A DNA stretch of 64,000 nucleotides from Okapia johnstoni (taxonomy: Eukaryota > Chordata > Mammalia > Artiodactyla > Giraffidae), in assembly GCA_024291935.2 (NCBI GenBank), contig CM044313.1, positions 85,497,001 through 85,561,000 of the forward strand. Reading direction: 5' to 3'. A model generated the notes under the pieces. It was not told the DNA's origin. It did not search any database and was given only the letters and a program-made list of their open reading frames with translations. This document shows positions 42,240 to 52,910 of the stretch, piece after piece. The translations under genes and the position numbers were made by a program. Each line of letters opens with the position of its first letter. Position 1 is the first letter of the stretch.

Positions 42240-42749
42240 TTCTACTCAATACAACCATATAGCACCTTTGCTTGACTTTCTCCACATATTTACTTCAACG
42301 GTCCCATCAAAACAAAATTCTGCCTTCTCAGCAGTTTTACACTTAGTTTCACACTGTGGTTCAGCTAATGAAAATAACCCAGGATTCCTATGTGTATGCC
42401 TGTATAAGTTTTTCCCCCTTTTAGCTGCTTGAGTGTTACTAACATCATTTAGTTGCACTGAAGATGAGTTTTGCTTTTTCAGGTTGAATTCGTTAGGAAA
42501 TAAAGTAAAAGTATATGCGTGGCTCAGTTTTATCTGTGTTGGATATGGGGAACTCAAACCAAGTGATACTTTTTCCATTGCTTCCTTGTGTAATGTAATC
42601 AAATAAAATAATGATATTTTTCTGCTTTAAAACTATCAATTATATAAAATGATATTCTAGTTAACATGCATTCTGATATTAATAAAGTACTAATATTTGC
42701 TTTTGCATTGGTGAAAGTATACATTCCATTTACTAACAACAAGTACATT
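42240..42749. other. Unassigned DNA
   Basis: A 118-codon minus frame at 42246-42602 has no recognisable domain, signal peptide or repeat; I treat it as chance. Confidence 0.45.
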
Positions 42750-42962
42750 TATAGCTGAATTTCCAAGTACTAAGCACTGTCCTAATCAATTTATGATCTT
42801 TGAATCATTTCATCCCTGTATCAAACCTATGATGTTAAAAATCTTTACTATTGCCATCATGAAACTATATCTTAGAGGAAAAATGCAACTTGCCCAAGTT
42901 CATATAGCTATTAAAAGTGGAACCAGAATAAAAATTTAGGAGTCTGCCTCCAGAACACTTAG
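42750..42962 (-). mobile_element. MIR SINE, near complete
   Basis: Plus strand is antisense MIR: aagtactaagcactgtccta, ttgaatcatttcatccctgt, tagaggaaaaatgcaacttg, cccaagttcatatagctatt, gtggaaccagaataaaaatt. Confidence 0.7.
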
Positions 42963-43055
42963 TATTAAACAGAAATTTTCTCATTTAGAGGAATTTTTTA
43001 AAAGGTTAAGTTTTATTTTTGCCTGGTTAACCTTGATAGAGAATCTAGTACATGT

Positions 43056-43284
43056 GGGCTTCCCAGGTGTCCCTAAAAGTAAAGGAGCCACATGCCAATG
43101 CAGGGGACTTAAGACAGGAATTCGATCACTGGGTCAGGAACATTCCCTGGAAGAGAGCACGACAATCCACTCCAGTGTTCTTGCCTGGATTCTTGCTTGA
43201 ATTCCAAGGACAGAGGAACCTGGCGGGCCACAGTCCAAAGGCTCACAAAGAGTTGGACATGACTGAAGTAACTCAGCATGCATG
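43056..43284 (+). mobile_element. Bov-tA-type SINE with perfect 11-bp TSD
   Basis: Head gggcttcccaggtgtcccta, catgccaatgcaggggactt; body with a small insertion (ttcttgcttgaattccaagg); end gaagtaactcagcatgcatg. TSD ctagtacatgt at 43045-43055 and 43285-43295. Confidence 0.93.
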
Positions 43285-43295
43285 CTAGTACATGT

Positions 43296-44164
43296 AGGTC
43301 AGTCAGAAATCTGAAGAAAAAAAGAGAAAACTTTACACTGCTTGAATGACAGACTAGTTGACAATTAGTAGGTAGATGACTTAAAAACAAATGGTAACTC
43401 CATTAAAAAAGTGTACCACACTTTGTGAACAGAATCTTCAACTTGCCAGGAATACAGTACATTCATTATGCTGCTGCTAGCACTGAGGAGAGTATATAAA
43501 TTATTCAGGGGTGGGAGAGACATTAATTTTTTTTCTTACAATGCAAAAGAGATGATTCACGGAATAGAAGTGATCAGAATTTATTAATATATTCCTGCAT
43601 TTAAAATGAATAATTTATTTCATCTTCCATGGTAGGATAAAGCACAGGCAGTAGAATAAAACTAACAGTTAACAAATCTAGCTTTATTTCCTAAAGCCTG
43701 GGTGTGTTTTAAAAGCAGAAACTTTGGTGATATATATTACAATGAATGATTCGCTAATTGAAAGAATATTTAATATTTAATGATTTTTAAAATATTTCTG
43801 TTAATAATGAATGAGCAACTGTTATATTCAGATTCATATTGTTTCATTTTGGATGCTTTCTTATATGTTCATAAAAATGTGTGTTTTATTTATCCCACCT
43901 GCTCCCTTTTCAACCCTAGATTTGAAATATTTCATTTGCTTGAGTACAAGGATTAAGGTTATTGATTCTCCTCTGGGAAGATAGACACATATAAATAAAA
44001 CACAGAAGTGTAAATAATCATTCAAGCTTCTGATAGTTACATGTATTGATTGGAGAATGTCAAAATGATCGTATAGTAAGTGTGGAGCAGTCCTTTTTAA
44101 GGAAACGCTATTCAGAGCTGTGCATAAGTCAGCTGCTGACAGTTAATCTAGGATGAGCTTGTCA
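43296..44164. other. Unassigned AT-rich DNA
   Basis: No element or gene recognised. Confidence 0.5.
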
Positions 44165-44341
44165 GGCCACTAGTATGACTTTAAGACATAGAGTTCAATC
44201 CCTGGGTCAGGAAGATACTCTTTTTCAGGAAAGAATACTGGAGTCCAGGGTATCTTCCTGACCCAGGGATCAAACTCCATGTCTCTTGTCTCCTGCACTG
44301 CAGACAGATTCTTTACCTACTGAGTCATCAGGGAAACCCAT
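44165..44341. mobile_element. Two SINE head fragments in inverted orientation
   Basis: Plus-strand head piece (about 44165-44220: cactagtatgactttaagac, gttcaatccctgggtcagga) followed by a minus-strand head piece (44250-44341: antisense B box cccagggatcaaactcc, then ctgagtcatcagggaaaccc). Together they form a 35-bp inverted repeat. Confidence 0.85.
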
Positions 44342-44650
44342 TTGTAGCTGGGGATTTCTGAAATCTGAGCTGGCCTATGACTTGCTTTGACCAAGAACAT
44401 GTAGTGGAACTGATGGTTCTGGGCCTAAGTTCAAGATTTCTGTGTACTTTTAATTTCTCCTGAATTTCTTCTCTTGAAACACAAGTGAGAAACACAGTAG
44501 AGCTTAATAGAAGACAACAAATTACCTGGACCAAGGTAAGTCATACTAGAGGCCTGACAACCCAGGCACCATCAGAAGGCAGACCCAACCTCCTACTAGC
44601 ATTGTGAGCACTGAATGTTTAACATTTAACTTCCCGCATGTGTGCACATG
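44342..44650. other. Unassigned DNA
   Basis: Nothing recognised. Confidence 0.4.
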
Positions 44651-44651
44651 T

Positions 44652-44701
<50 letters not shown>
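44651..44701. repeat. (CA)n microsatellite, about 24 units
   Basis: Long uninterrupted CA run, preceded by gtgtgcacatgtgtacac. Likely polymorphic in length. Confidence 0.98.
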
Positions 44702-44703
<2 letters not shown>

Positions 44704-44936
44704 TTATGTCTCATATATGTCTCATATTGCTTATATGCAGGCTGTTTTCCTGAGACATATCGCCTGATAACTGTCCGATAATGGACACTGATTTTCTCAC
44801 AATCAGAATACGGAAGCTGCAATTTAGACTAATGTAACAGTTATCGTCACTCTACATACATACAACACACCAAAAACTCAACCTACCACGATGCATAGTG
44901 TCTCTGTAAGTCATAAATCTCAAAACATCAGAAACA
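44702..44936. other. Unassigned spacer
   Basis: Nothing recognised up to the BovB boundary, which is approximate. Confidence 0.35.
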
Positions 44937-45772
44937 TCTCAAAAACAACAAAATAATCCTGTTCATTTCCAATGCAAACCATTCAATATCACAGTAATCC
45001 AAGTCTATGCCCCAACCAGTAATGCTGAAGAAGTTGAAACTGAATGGTTCTATGAAGACCTACAAGACCTTCTAGAACTAATACCCAAAAAAGATGCCCT
45101 TTTCATTATGGAGGACTGGAATGCAAAAACAGGAAGTCAAGAGATACCTGGAGTAACAAGCAAATTTGGCCTTAGAGTACAAAATGAAACAAGGCAGAGG
45201 CTAACAGTTTTGCCAAGAGAACGTGCTGATCATAGCAAACACCCTCTTCCAGCAACACAAGAGAAGACTCTACACATGAACGTCACCAGACAGTCAATAC
45301 CAGAGACATTACTTTGCAACAAAGGTCCGTCTAGTCAAAGCTATGGTTTTTCCAGTAGTCATGTATGGATGTGAGAGTTGGACTATAAAGCTGAGCACCG
45401 AAGAATTGATGCTTTTGAACTGTGGTGTTGGAGAAGACTCTTGAGAATCTCTTGGACAACAAGGAGATACAAACTGTCAATCCTAAAGGAAATCAGTCCT
45501 GAATATTCATTGGAAGGCTGATGCTGAAGTTGAAACTCCAATACTTTGGCCACCTGATGAGAAGAACTGATTCACTGGAAAAGACCCTGATGCTGGGAAA
45601 GATTGAAGGTAGGAGGAGAAGGGGACAACAGAGGATGAGATGTTTGGATGTAATCACTGACTCTATGGACTTGAGTTTGAGTAAGTTCCAGGAGTTGGTG
45701 ATGACAGGGAAGCCTAATGTGCTGCAGTCCATGGGGTCCCAAAGAGTCAAATACGACTGAGTGACTTTCACT
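44937..45772 (+). mobile_element. BovB LINE with endonuclease joined to RT C-terminus
   Basis: The endonuclease C-terminal part (gtctatgccccaaccagtaa; peptide MEDWNAKTGSQEIPGVTSKFGLRVQNE, 45108 on) is fused at about 45303 to the C-terminal RT region (agagacattactttgcaaca, then [17 protein letters not shown]). The linker and most of the RT are deleted. The endonuclease motif normally read as GDWN is EDWN here, losing the glycine. The 3' end has a SINE-like gagtgactttcactcac tail. Confidence 0.92.
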
Positions 45773-46044
45773 CACTTGAGATCCCACTTGACTTATATAT
45801 GAAAATTGCCCTCTATATTTGGGTGTATTTGTGGACTGTTTGTACTGTCCCTTGGGTTTATAGTCACTAGAAAAGTTTTTAGTAGGTTTTGTTATCAGAT
45901 GAATGTAGGGTAACTTCATCACTCAATTTCTAGATTTTTCTATTATTTCATTTTTACTTTTCCATGTAGACTTTAAAGTCAACTGGTATATATGTGAGTG
46001 AAGTATGCTCTGCATTTATTAGAGATGCATGAAAGTAATTTACT
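45773..46044. other. Unassigned DNA
   Basis: Nothing recognised. Confidence 0.4.
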
Positions 46045-46375
46045 TTTTAAGCGTATTACTCTGGCCGCTGTGTTTAGGTTGATTGGTGGGCAGGATGATC
46101 GGCAAGGGTAGAAGGATCATGATGGGTTGATATTAAAATAATCCTGGTGAAAGATGACTAACACTTGCACCAGGTCAGGAACAGTGGAAATGGACTAGTG
46201 TTCAAATTTTGGACGTATTTTGAAAGCATGGTATGTGGAGGCTTTTTTTTCTTTGTTTTTAAACGAATTGCATGTAAGGTATTGAAGCCAACTGTATGCC
46301 TAGGTATTCTGGTCTGAGCAATGATAAAGATGCAACTGCTCCCTATTGAGAAATGGAAACTGTTCAAGAAGTAGG
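46045..46375 (+). mobile_element. Unnamed ancient interspersed repeat
   Basis: Word order (actctggccgctgtgtttag, aataatcctggtgaaagatg, ttgcaccaggtcaggaacag, ttggacgtattttgaaagca, gtctgagcaatgataaagat) matches a mammalian repeat I recognise by pattern but cannot name with certainty. Confidence 0.4.
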
Positions 46376-46750
46376 TTTGGTGAAAATAGTATCTAAGAAG
46401 CTTTGGTTTTGTTTTGTTTTTAATATTTATGTAGATTTTGAGTAGAATATATGAGCCTGGAATTTTGGGAAGAAATTTGGCATGGAGTCTTGAGTGTTCC
46501 TTTAGTTACCCAACTGACTTATTTTCTTTCATTTTATGTTTTTGTCTCCTTAAACTTGTCTATTATCTTTCTGTGTTGAAATTACTTGCAAGGACAATTT
46601 GAAGGATGTATTGAATATATGCTACATTCTATACTATATTTGCCTAAAAAACTTCCATCGACTCTCTTAAAAAAAATCTAGTTGTGCAAAGTAAACCCAG
46701 CAACGGCTATGGATTATCACTGCTCTAATTTTTGTGTATTGTTTTTAATA
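46376..46750. other. Unassigned DNA
   Basis: Nothing recognised; a (GTTTT)n-like stretch at 46404-46420. Confidence 0.45.
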
Positions 46751-46752
46751 GG

Positions 46753-46945
46753 TAAATCATATCAGACTCTTTGTGACCCCAGGGACTATAGACTACCAGG
46801 CTTCTCTGTCCATGGGATTCCCCAGATAAGGATACTTGAATGGGTTGTGATTTCCTTCTCCAGGGAATCTTCCAGACTCAGGGGTTGAACCTGAGTCTCC
46901 TGTATTACAGGCAGATTCTATACCACTGAGCCACCAGGGAAGGCC
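46753..46945 (-). mobile_element. Bov-tA-type SINE
   Basis: Antisense body (cagactctttgtgaccccag, tccatgggattccccagata), antisense B-box region ctcaggggttgaacctgagt, head cactgagccaccagggaagg. Confidence 0.92.
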
Positions 46946-47328
46946 AAACCAGCAGAAATTTGACACAGGAAAGCCCCTTGGCTAAAAGTCAAGGGAATAC
47001 AAAGGTGAAAGATCATAATCAGTACAAGGACATCAGAAATGAACATTAAATAAGTAGGTAGACACACAGATAGATAGATAAATAGTTGGTGTGGTGCTAT
47101 TTTGTTAAGCAATTCAAAATAATATAACAAAATATAGGGAATTTTCCATTTTCTACACTAATAAAAAACTGATAAGATATGCAAGAAAATGCAAAAACAA
47201 ATAAGATCAACAATTTTATGTTTGATCTTGGAATGTATTGTGACCTTTCCAGCCCTTTATATTGTATATTTTAGAACTAAATGTGATTTTTCAGTTTTAT
47301 GTCCTGAAAACAGATTTCGTATAATACA
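46946..47328. other. Unassigned DNA
   Basis: Includes a short (GATA)-like run (agatagatagataaatag, near 47070). No gene recognised. Confidence 0.45.
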
Positions 47329-47338
47329 TAATACATAT

Positions 47339-47477
47339 CCCTGGAGAAGGAAATGGCAACCTACTCCAGTATTCTTGCCTGGAGAATCCCGTGGACAGAG
47401 GAGCCTGGCAAGCTACTGTCCGTGGGGTTGCAAGAGTCGGACATGACTTAGCGACTAAACTACTACTACTACTACTG
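47339..47477 (+). mobile_element. Bov-A-type SINE, 5'-truncated, CTA tail, 10-bp TSD
   Basis: Body from ccctggagaaggaaatggca to ggacatgacttagcgactaa, then a (CTA)n tail. TSD taatacatat at 47329-47338 and 47478-47487. CpG content indicates a fairly young copy. Confidence 0.93.
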
Positions 47478-47487
47478 TAATACATAT

Positions 47488-48470
47488 ATTGTATAAGATA
47501 CCATATTTAAATAGTCACATTTAATGAAATAATGTCTATTGATATATATGAAATACATAAATTAAATATGCAATATTTATATACATATATAATAATATAC
47601 AAATTATGTATATATAGTCAACATTTCAAACAAAGAGCAAGAAAATTTTTATTTCTGCTTTATGTATTTCATATACATTGAGGCATTATTAGCAGCATTA
47701 GTATGCTTATGCCTATTAGCATGTATACAAAACTATACGTCTGAATATAGTTATACATTTAACTATGTGTATAAATTCTAAACATTATTCAGGAATGGGA
47801 AAAGTAGCTTCCAAAATGAACCAGAATTTTCAAAATTGACTGTACATGAGACGTGACTTTTCACCATAGATTGTGAGGAATGGAAAAGAAAACTTTTGGT
47901 TTTGCAAATGCCTGAAGCCATTGCTAAGAGATAGAAATAAATCTAATGAATTATCAAAATTTTTGTAAATGTGTTGATGGAAGATTATGATAGCAAAAAT
48001 GTGAGGGATATATGAGGATAACAATAGAGTCATTCACATATATTAAATATGTGGATGAGGAGTATATGTTTGCTCCAAAATACTGAAAAAATTCACAGTC
48101 GTTTCTTAATCTGAATGCATTATTAACATTATATTATACAATAATAGTCTGCCCGTGGGATACACGATAAAATGAAGCAGTAATGGAACATGAATTGGGG
48201 ACAATTTTTGAGACAATTGGGGACATGCAGCCATGAGCTGAAATAATAGCATGAAATTTCATTTTCAAACACCTACAATTACTAATGACCAAATGGAAAT
48301 AAATAAATGATTTCTGAAATACAGGAGAATGTAATACATATTTTAACTTTTAGTAGCAGAATCATAATTAACTGAATATTCAAAATTATTAAGTGGTTTT
48401 GAATGAGGATGTAGTTCTAAACTTTCTGAAATTTTTATTTAGTATGTGTGTGTGAGTTTACATTTTTTTC
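47488..48470. other. Unassigned AT-rich DNA
   Basis: About 1 kb of low-GC sequence, with a small duplication of ttggggacaa at 48196-48226. No gene recognised. Confidence 0.5.
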
Positions 48471-48471
48471 A

Positions 48472-48800
48472 ATTAATTAATTTATTTTAATTGGAGATGA
48501 ACTACTTTACAATATTGTGTTTTTTCCCATACACTGACATGAATCAGCCACGGGTGTACATGTGTTCCCCATCCCGAACCCACCTCCCACCTCCCTCCCC
48601 ATCCCATTCTTCTGGGTTGTCTCAGTGCATTGGCTTTGAGTGCCCTGTTTCATGCATCGAACTTGGACTGGTCATCTATTTCACACATGGTAATATACAG
48701 GTTTCAATGCTATTCTCTCAAATCATCCCACCCTTGCTTTCTCCCATAGAGTCTAAAAGTTTGTTCTTTATATCTGTGTCTCTTTTGCTGTCTTATATAT
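48472..48800 (-). mobile_element. Ruminant L1 3' UTR
   Basis: Plus strand is antisense of the ruminant L1 end: ttttaattggagatgaacta, tgacatgaatcagccacggg, cccatcccgaacccacctcc, cacctccctccccatcccat, tcatgcatcgaacttggact. Well preserved relative to other L1 pieces here. Confidence 0.85.
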
Positions 48801-48807
48801 AAGGTTG

Positions 48808-48957
48808 TTGTTACTGTTGTACAGTCACCCAGTTGTGTCTGACTCTTTGCAACCCCATGGACTGCAGCATGCCAGGCCTCTCTGTCCCTCACCATCTCCC
48901 AAAGTTTGCCCAAGTTCATGTCCATTGCATCAGTGATGCCATCCAGCCATCTCATCA
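48808..48957 (-). mobile_element. BovB LINE 3' end only
   Basis: About 150 bp of BovB 3' terminus: antisense tail ttgtacagtcacccagttgt, cagcatgccaggcctctctg, gtcagtgatgccatcc-like end. The tail is the old CAA type (plus-strand ttgttgttac). Confidence 0.85.
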
Positions 48958-49384
48958 TATCAACAAAGATGTCACATCTGTCTGTGATTCCAGCCTCCCC
49001 AAATGTGAATTTCTAGGCCATGCCCCAGTAAACATTTGCCACACAAAGAATTCAAGAATGTCACAGTCCTTCACAGGTGGGAGGGGTCAGGTATTCCCCC
49101 TGATGCAGACTCTTAAGTATGCTTATAATAACAAAAGCAGCAAGATAAGGGTTAAAGTCATAGAAGCAAGTTCAGTATAAATTCAAAATTACCCCTTCTT
49201 GGTTACACCTTCACTTTATGAAAGTGCCACAAATGTTTTCCTCTTATAGGAGGATTTTCTGTTTTTAACAAGTAATTTAAAACAAAGTTCACGCATCAGA
49301 AGTCTAAAATGTGTATAACTAAGCTTTCTGTAAGCCTGTTTAATATATCCTCAATAGACTGAGTTTTAGGAAAACCTATTCTAG
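48958..49384. other. Unassigned DNA
   Basis: GC-richer than its surroundings around 49060-49110 (cacaggtgggaggggtcagg); could be part of an LTR-like element, not supported. Confidence 0.35.
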
Positions 49385-49768
49385 GACCACAAAGAAGGAT
49401 AAGTACCAAAGAATTGATTCTTTTGATCTGCAGTGTTGGAGAAGACTTGAGAGTCCCTTGGACTCCAAGGAGATAAAACTAGCCAGTCCTAAATGAAATG
49501 AATCCTGAATATCCATTGGAAGAACTGATACTGAAGCTGAAGCTCCAATACTTTGGCCACCTTTCCTTTCCATTGGAAAAGACCCAGATGCTGGGAAAGG
49601 TTGAGGGCAAGAGGGGAAGGGAGCAACAGGGTGAGATGGTTGGATCGCATCATTGACTCAATGGACATGAATTTGAGCAAACTCTGGAGATGGTGAAGGA
49701 CAGGGAAGTCTGGTGTGCTACAGTCCATGGGGGTCGAAAAGAGTGGGACATAACTGAGTGACTGAACA
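49385..49768 (+). mobile_element. BovB LINE 3' fragment, CAA-type tail
   Basis: Starts in the equivalent of KKAEHxRIDAFEL (aaagaaggataagtaccaaa), runs through ctccaatactttggccacct and gagatggttggatcgcatca to gtgactgaacaacattc. It is directly followed by the end of an MLT1 LTR. Confidence 0.9.
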
Positions 49769-49771
49769 ACA

Positions 49772-49888
49772 TTCTATTAGTTTGCTAAGACTTCCATAAC
49801 AAAATGCTGCAGTCTGTTTGACTTAAACGACATTTATTTTCTCACTATTTTGAAGGGTGGCATTCCAAGATCAAGGTGTTAGCATCTG
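49772..49888 (-). mobile_element. MLT1-type LTR, first part
   Basis: Antisense MLT1 terminus: tattagtttgctaagacttc, cataacaaaatgctgcagtc, tgacttaaacgacatttatt, aagatcaaggtgttagcatc. It resumes at 51379 after a 1.5-kb nested insertion. Confidence 0.75.
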
Positions 49889-50553
49889 GTGATGAGGTAG
49901 GAGATAGAGGGGACCCAAGTTGGAAATTCACAATCAGCCAGCCTCCTCTTTCCATTTCCTGAGATAAGAGATAGGTGGGCTTCAGGTGAGGAATTTACAA
50001 ACAGCCCCCATTTGCTCTCAGAAATGGAAGTAACAACAGAAACAGGGTAGATAACCAATCTTTGTCTCTTGTTAACACCTCCAGGAAATAATCATGGTAA
50101 TGGCATAGACAGGTAAAGAACTTTCTGAGTAAAAGTTAAGGGAGATACTACACATGAGCAGAAAGCCTCCTTGAGTCAAAAGTCAGAGGGTAATTCCAGG
50201 CCGTAATGAGACTTGCTTCTCCCAGAAGCCTTCATGTCAGGATCTATCTTGGCTGAGGGGTGCGTGGGCACCCCAGGGGAGGGTCCCAGGGTAGGTCAGA
50301 TGTGCAAAAAGGAACCAGATAACTGGCCTGAAGGAAGACAAAGACCCCGAAGAACTGCTTTACATAAATAAAAGAGGAACCTCTTTACTGTACTCCTCCT
50401 CACTAGGGGGAATGTCCACAGTCTTTCTCTCTGGGCATGCACACTGCCTTGCTTCTATCTAACTAAACAAACTTTTTCTATGTGCTGTCCCACTTGTTGT
50501 TCTGCTATGTCTCTAAAATAAATTTTGCACCTGCTCCAACTTTTGCTAATATA
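49889..50553 (+). mobile_element. Probable ruminant ERV solo LTR (3' end cut off)
   Basis: Not a BovB or SINE, and laid out like an LTR: TATA-like tacataaataaaagagg at 50361-50377, a ctttctctctgggcatgcac segment, a cttgttgttctgctatgtct segment and polyadenylation signal AATAAA at 50517-50522. It sits as a foreign block inside the MLT1 LTR. No viral coding sequence is present. The family name is not certain, and the 3' end is interrupted by a BovB. Confidence 0.55.
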
Positions 50554-50554
50554 T

Positions 50555-51222
50555 ACACTGCAGCACACCAGGCTTCCCTGTCTTTCACCATCTTCTGGAG
50601 CTTGCTCAAATTCATGTCCATCGAGTCAGTGATGCCATCTAACCATCTCATCCTCTGTCATCCCCTTCTCCTCCTGCCTTCAATCTTTCTCAGACTCAGG
50701 GTCTTTTCTAACGAGTCGGTTCTTCGCATCAGGTGGCCAAAGTATTGGAGCTTCAGCTTCAGTATCAGTCCTTCCAATGGATATTCAGTATTGATTTTAT
50801 TTAGGATTTACTGGTTTGATCTCCTTGCAGTCCAAGGGCCTCAAGAGTTTTCTCCAGCACCACAGATCAAAAGTATTACTTCTTCGGCGCTCAACCTTCT
50901 GTATTGTCCAACTCTCACATCCATGCATGGTTACTGGAAAAAGACAAAAACGAAAACATAGCTTTGACTAGACAGACCTTTGTTGTAAAAGTAATGTCTC
51001 TGCCTTTTAATATACTGTCTAGGTTGGTCATAGCTTTTCTTCCAAGGAGCAAGTGTCTTTTAATTTTATGGCTGCAGTCACCATCTGCAGTGATTTTGGA
51101 GTCCAAGAAAATAAAGCCTGTCACTGTTTCCATTGTTTCCCCATCTATTTGCCACGAAATGATGGGACCGGATGCTATGATCTTAGTTTTTTGACTGTTG
51201 ATCTTTAAGCCAACTTTTTCAC
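50555..51222 (-). mobile_element. BovB LINE, 5'-truncated
   Basis: Minus-strand frame 50915-51226 reads SEKVGLKINSQKTKIIASGPIISWQIDGETMETVTGFIFLDSKITADGDCSHKIKRHLLLGRK. It ends on the plus-strand side at ctgcagcacaccaggcttcc, lacking the final ~60 bp of the 3' end. A short A-rich insertion (aaaaagacaaaaacgaaaac) at about 50938-50957 breaks the frame. Confidence 0.9.
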
Positions 51223-51378
51223 TCAATCATGTCTGACTCTTTGCAGCTCCATGGTCTGTCCATGGAATTCTCTAGGCAAGAATACTAGAGTGGGTTGCCA
51301 TTCCCTTCTTCAGGGGATCTTCCCAACCTAGGGATTGAACCCAGGTCTTCTGCAGATTCTCTATCATCTGAGCTACCA
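51223..51378 (-). mobile_element. Bov-tA-type SINE with body deletion
   Basis: Antisense body tcaatcatgtctgactcttt, ccatggaattctctaggcaa, antisense B box cctagggattgaacccaggt, shortened head atcatctgagctacca. It lacks about 30 bp after tgcagctccatgg. Confidence 0.9.
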
Positions 51379-51491
51379 TTTAATGGTAATTCCCTCATTA
51401 AAGGCCTTATAGTCAAATACAGACACATTGGTTGTTAGGGCTTCAACATGTGAATTGGGTGGGCAGGGGGCACATTTCGGTCCATAACATC
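51379..51491 (-). mobile_element. MLT1-type LTR, second part
   Basis: Antisense MLT1 continuation: ttaaaggccttatagtcaaa, tacagacacattggttgtta, gggcttcaacatgtgaattg, ttcggtccataacatctgg. With 49772-49888 it reconstitutes the two ends of a single LTR. Confidence 0.75.
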
Positions 51492-51499
51492 TGGAAATA

Positions 51500-51752
51500 A
51501 ATGGAGAAAGTAGCATGGAAACATATACACTACTATATGTAAAATATATATCCAGTGGGGATTTGCTGTATGACTCAGGGAAATTAAACCAAGGCTTTGT
51601 GACAACCTAGAGGGGTGGGATGTTTTGGGAGGTGAAAAGTAGGTCCAAGAGGGAGAGAACATATACCTGTAACTGATTCATGTTGTTGTAAGGCAGAAAC
51701 CAACACAATATTGTAAAGCAGTTTTACCTCAATTAAAATTGAAAAAAAAAAG
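51500..51752 (+). mobile_element. Ruminant L1 3' end with A tail
   Basis: Sense L1 3' UTR: gggatttgctgtatgactca, gtgacaacctagaggggtgg, ctgtaactgattcatgttgt, aaggcagaaaccaacacaat, ctcaattaaaattgaaaaaa with a poly(A)-like tail. Confidence 0.85.
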
Positions 51753-52700
51753 AAAAGATCGAATAGAAATCTTGAAGAAGTTTTAAAACATATCCAGGAT
51801 CCATGGTTTCTTTCCACTTTTCTTTCCACCTATCTTTCTATAGAGTGGAGATGTAAAAACAATTACCTGTGGCTTTGTAAGTAATTGCCAGCTCTGCTAC
51901 CAGATAATAGTCATTCAAAAAGCCTTCTAAAAATTGATTGAGAGTTTTTTAAACCACTTTTTAAAACTCTGGTGGATAAATTTTTGAGTTATAAATTATT
52001 TCTTTACTAATGTAGGTTTATTGTAGGTTGCTACATTGCTACATTACTATTGTAACTTACATTACTATTGTAGGTTAATGATGTTTCTTCTATAAAAATC
52101 ATTTTATTATTTTTATATCATTTCATTAATGAAAATTTGACATAACCAGAATTTAATAATACAGCCTATTTTCTATAAATTGTCAGATTTGAATGAATAA
52201 CATTCAGCCACTTGAGCTTTAAAAATATATGTGGTAGAGTTTAATGAGTTTATATGATGGTTTTTACTAAGTAATACTTTTTACAGTAATTCTATGTATT
52301 TTTAACTTCTATTATTACTTGTTCTTGAGATAATAACACATCTCTCTTAAATTCCCATTCATTTTCACAGTATATAGACAATGGCCTCTGGGAGGAAGTG
52401 AAGATTTCCCAAAACAATTGAAAAATCTGTATTGTCTTCTGAAAGATGGATTTTTAATGTAACTTCTTACTGTAAAACTGGAAGTACTTTTAAATAAATC
52501 ACTGTGTATGCAGTTAATTCCCCAGATGGGGAAGCCCTGTTATTTTGTAATTGAAATGCTTATACTGTAATGAAATACTATGCCAGAGCCAAAAGTGTTT
52601 GGGCTGCTGCTTTGTTTCAGAAATGGTTTTGAAAATGACTTTACAGCAAATTTTTTGTGACTGAAAATATGTTCAAAATAATTAGAAGCAATTTTGTTTT
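51753..52700. other. Unassigned AT-rich DNA
   Basis: Holds a small tandem duplication around 52019-52080 (attgtaggtt and ctacattactattgta units). No gene recognised. Confidence 0.5.
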
Positions 52701-52704
52701 AGAA

Positions 52705-52910
52705 TGGGCTTCCCTTGTGGCTCAGCTGGTAAAGAATCTGCCTGTAATGCAGGAGACCTGGGTTCGATCCCTGGGTTGGGAAGATCTCCTGGAGAAGGGA
52801 AAGGCTACCCACTCCAGTATTCTGGCCTGGAGAATTCCATGGACTGTATAGTCCATGGGGTCACAAAGAGTTGGACACGATTGCGTGGCTTTCACTCACT
52901 CACTCACTCT
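52705..52910 (+). mobile_element. Bov-tA-type SINE with intact A and B boxes
   Basis: Head gggcttcccttgtggctcag with A-box-like tggctcagctgg, intact B box gggttcgatccctgggttgg (52761-52780), a body of the ggactgtatagtccatgggg type, and a (CTCA)n tail. It is the best preserved internal pol III promoter among the SINEs here. Confidence 0.95.

Noticed and set aside
42246..42602. 118-codon minus frame
   Set aside because: No domain, no repeat family and no supporting splice or polyadenylation pattern; not distinguishable from chance.
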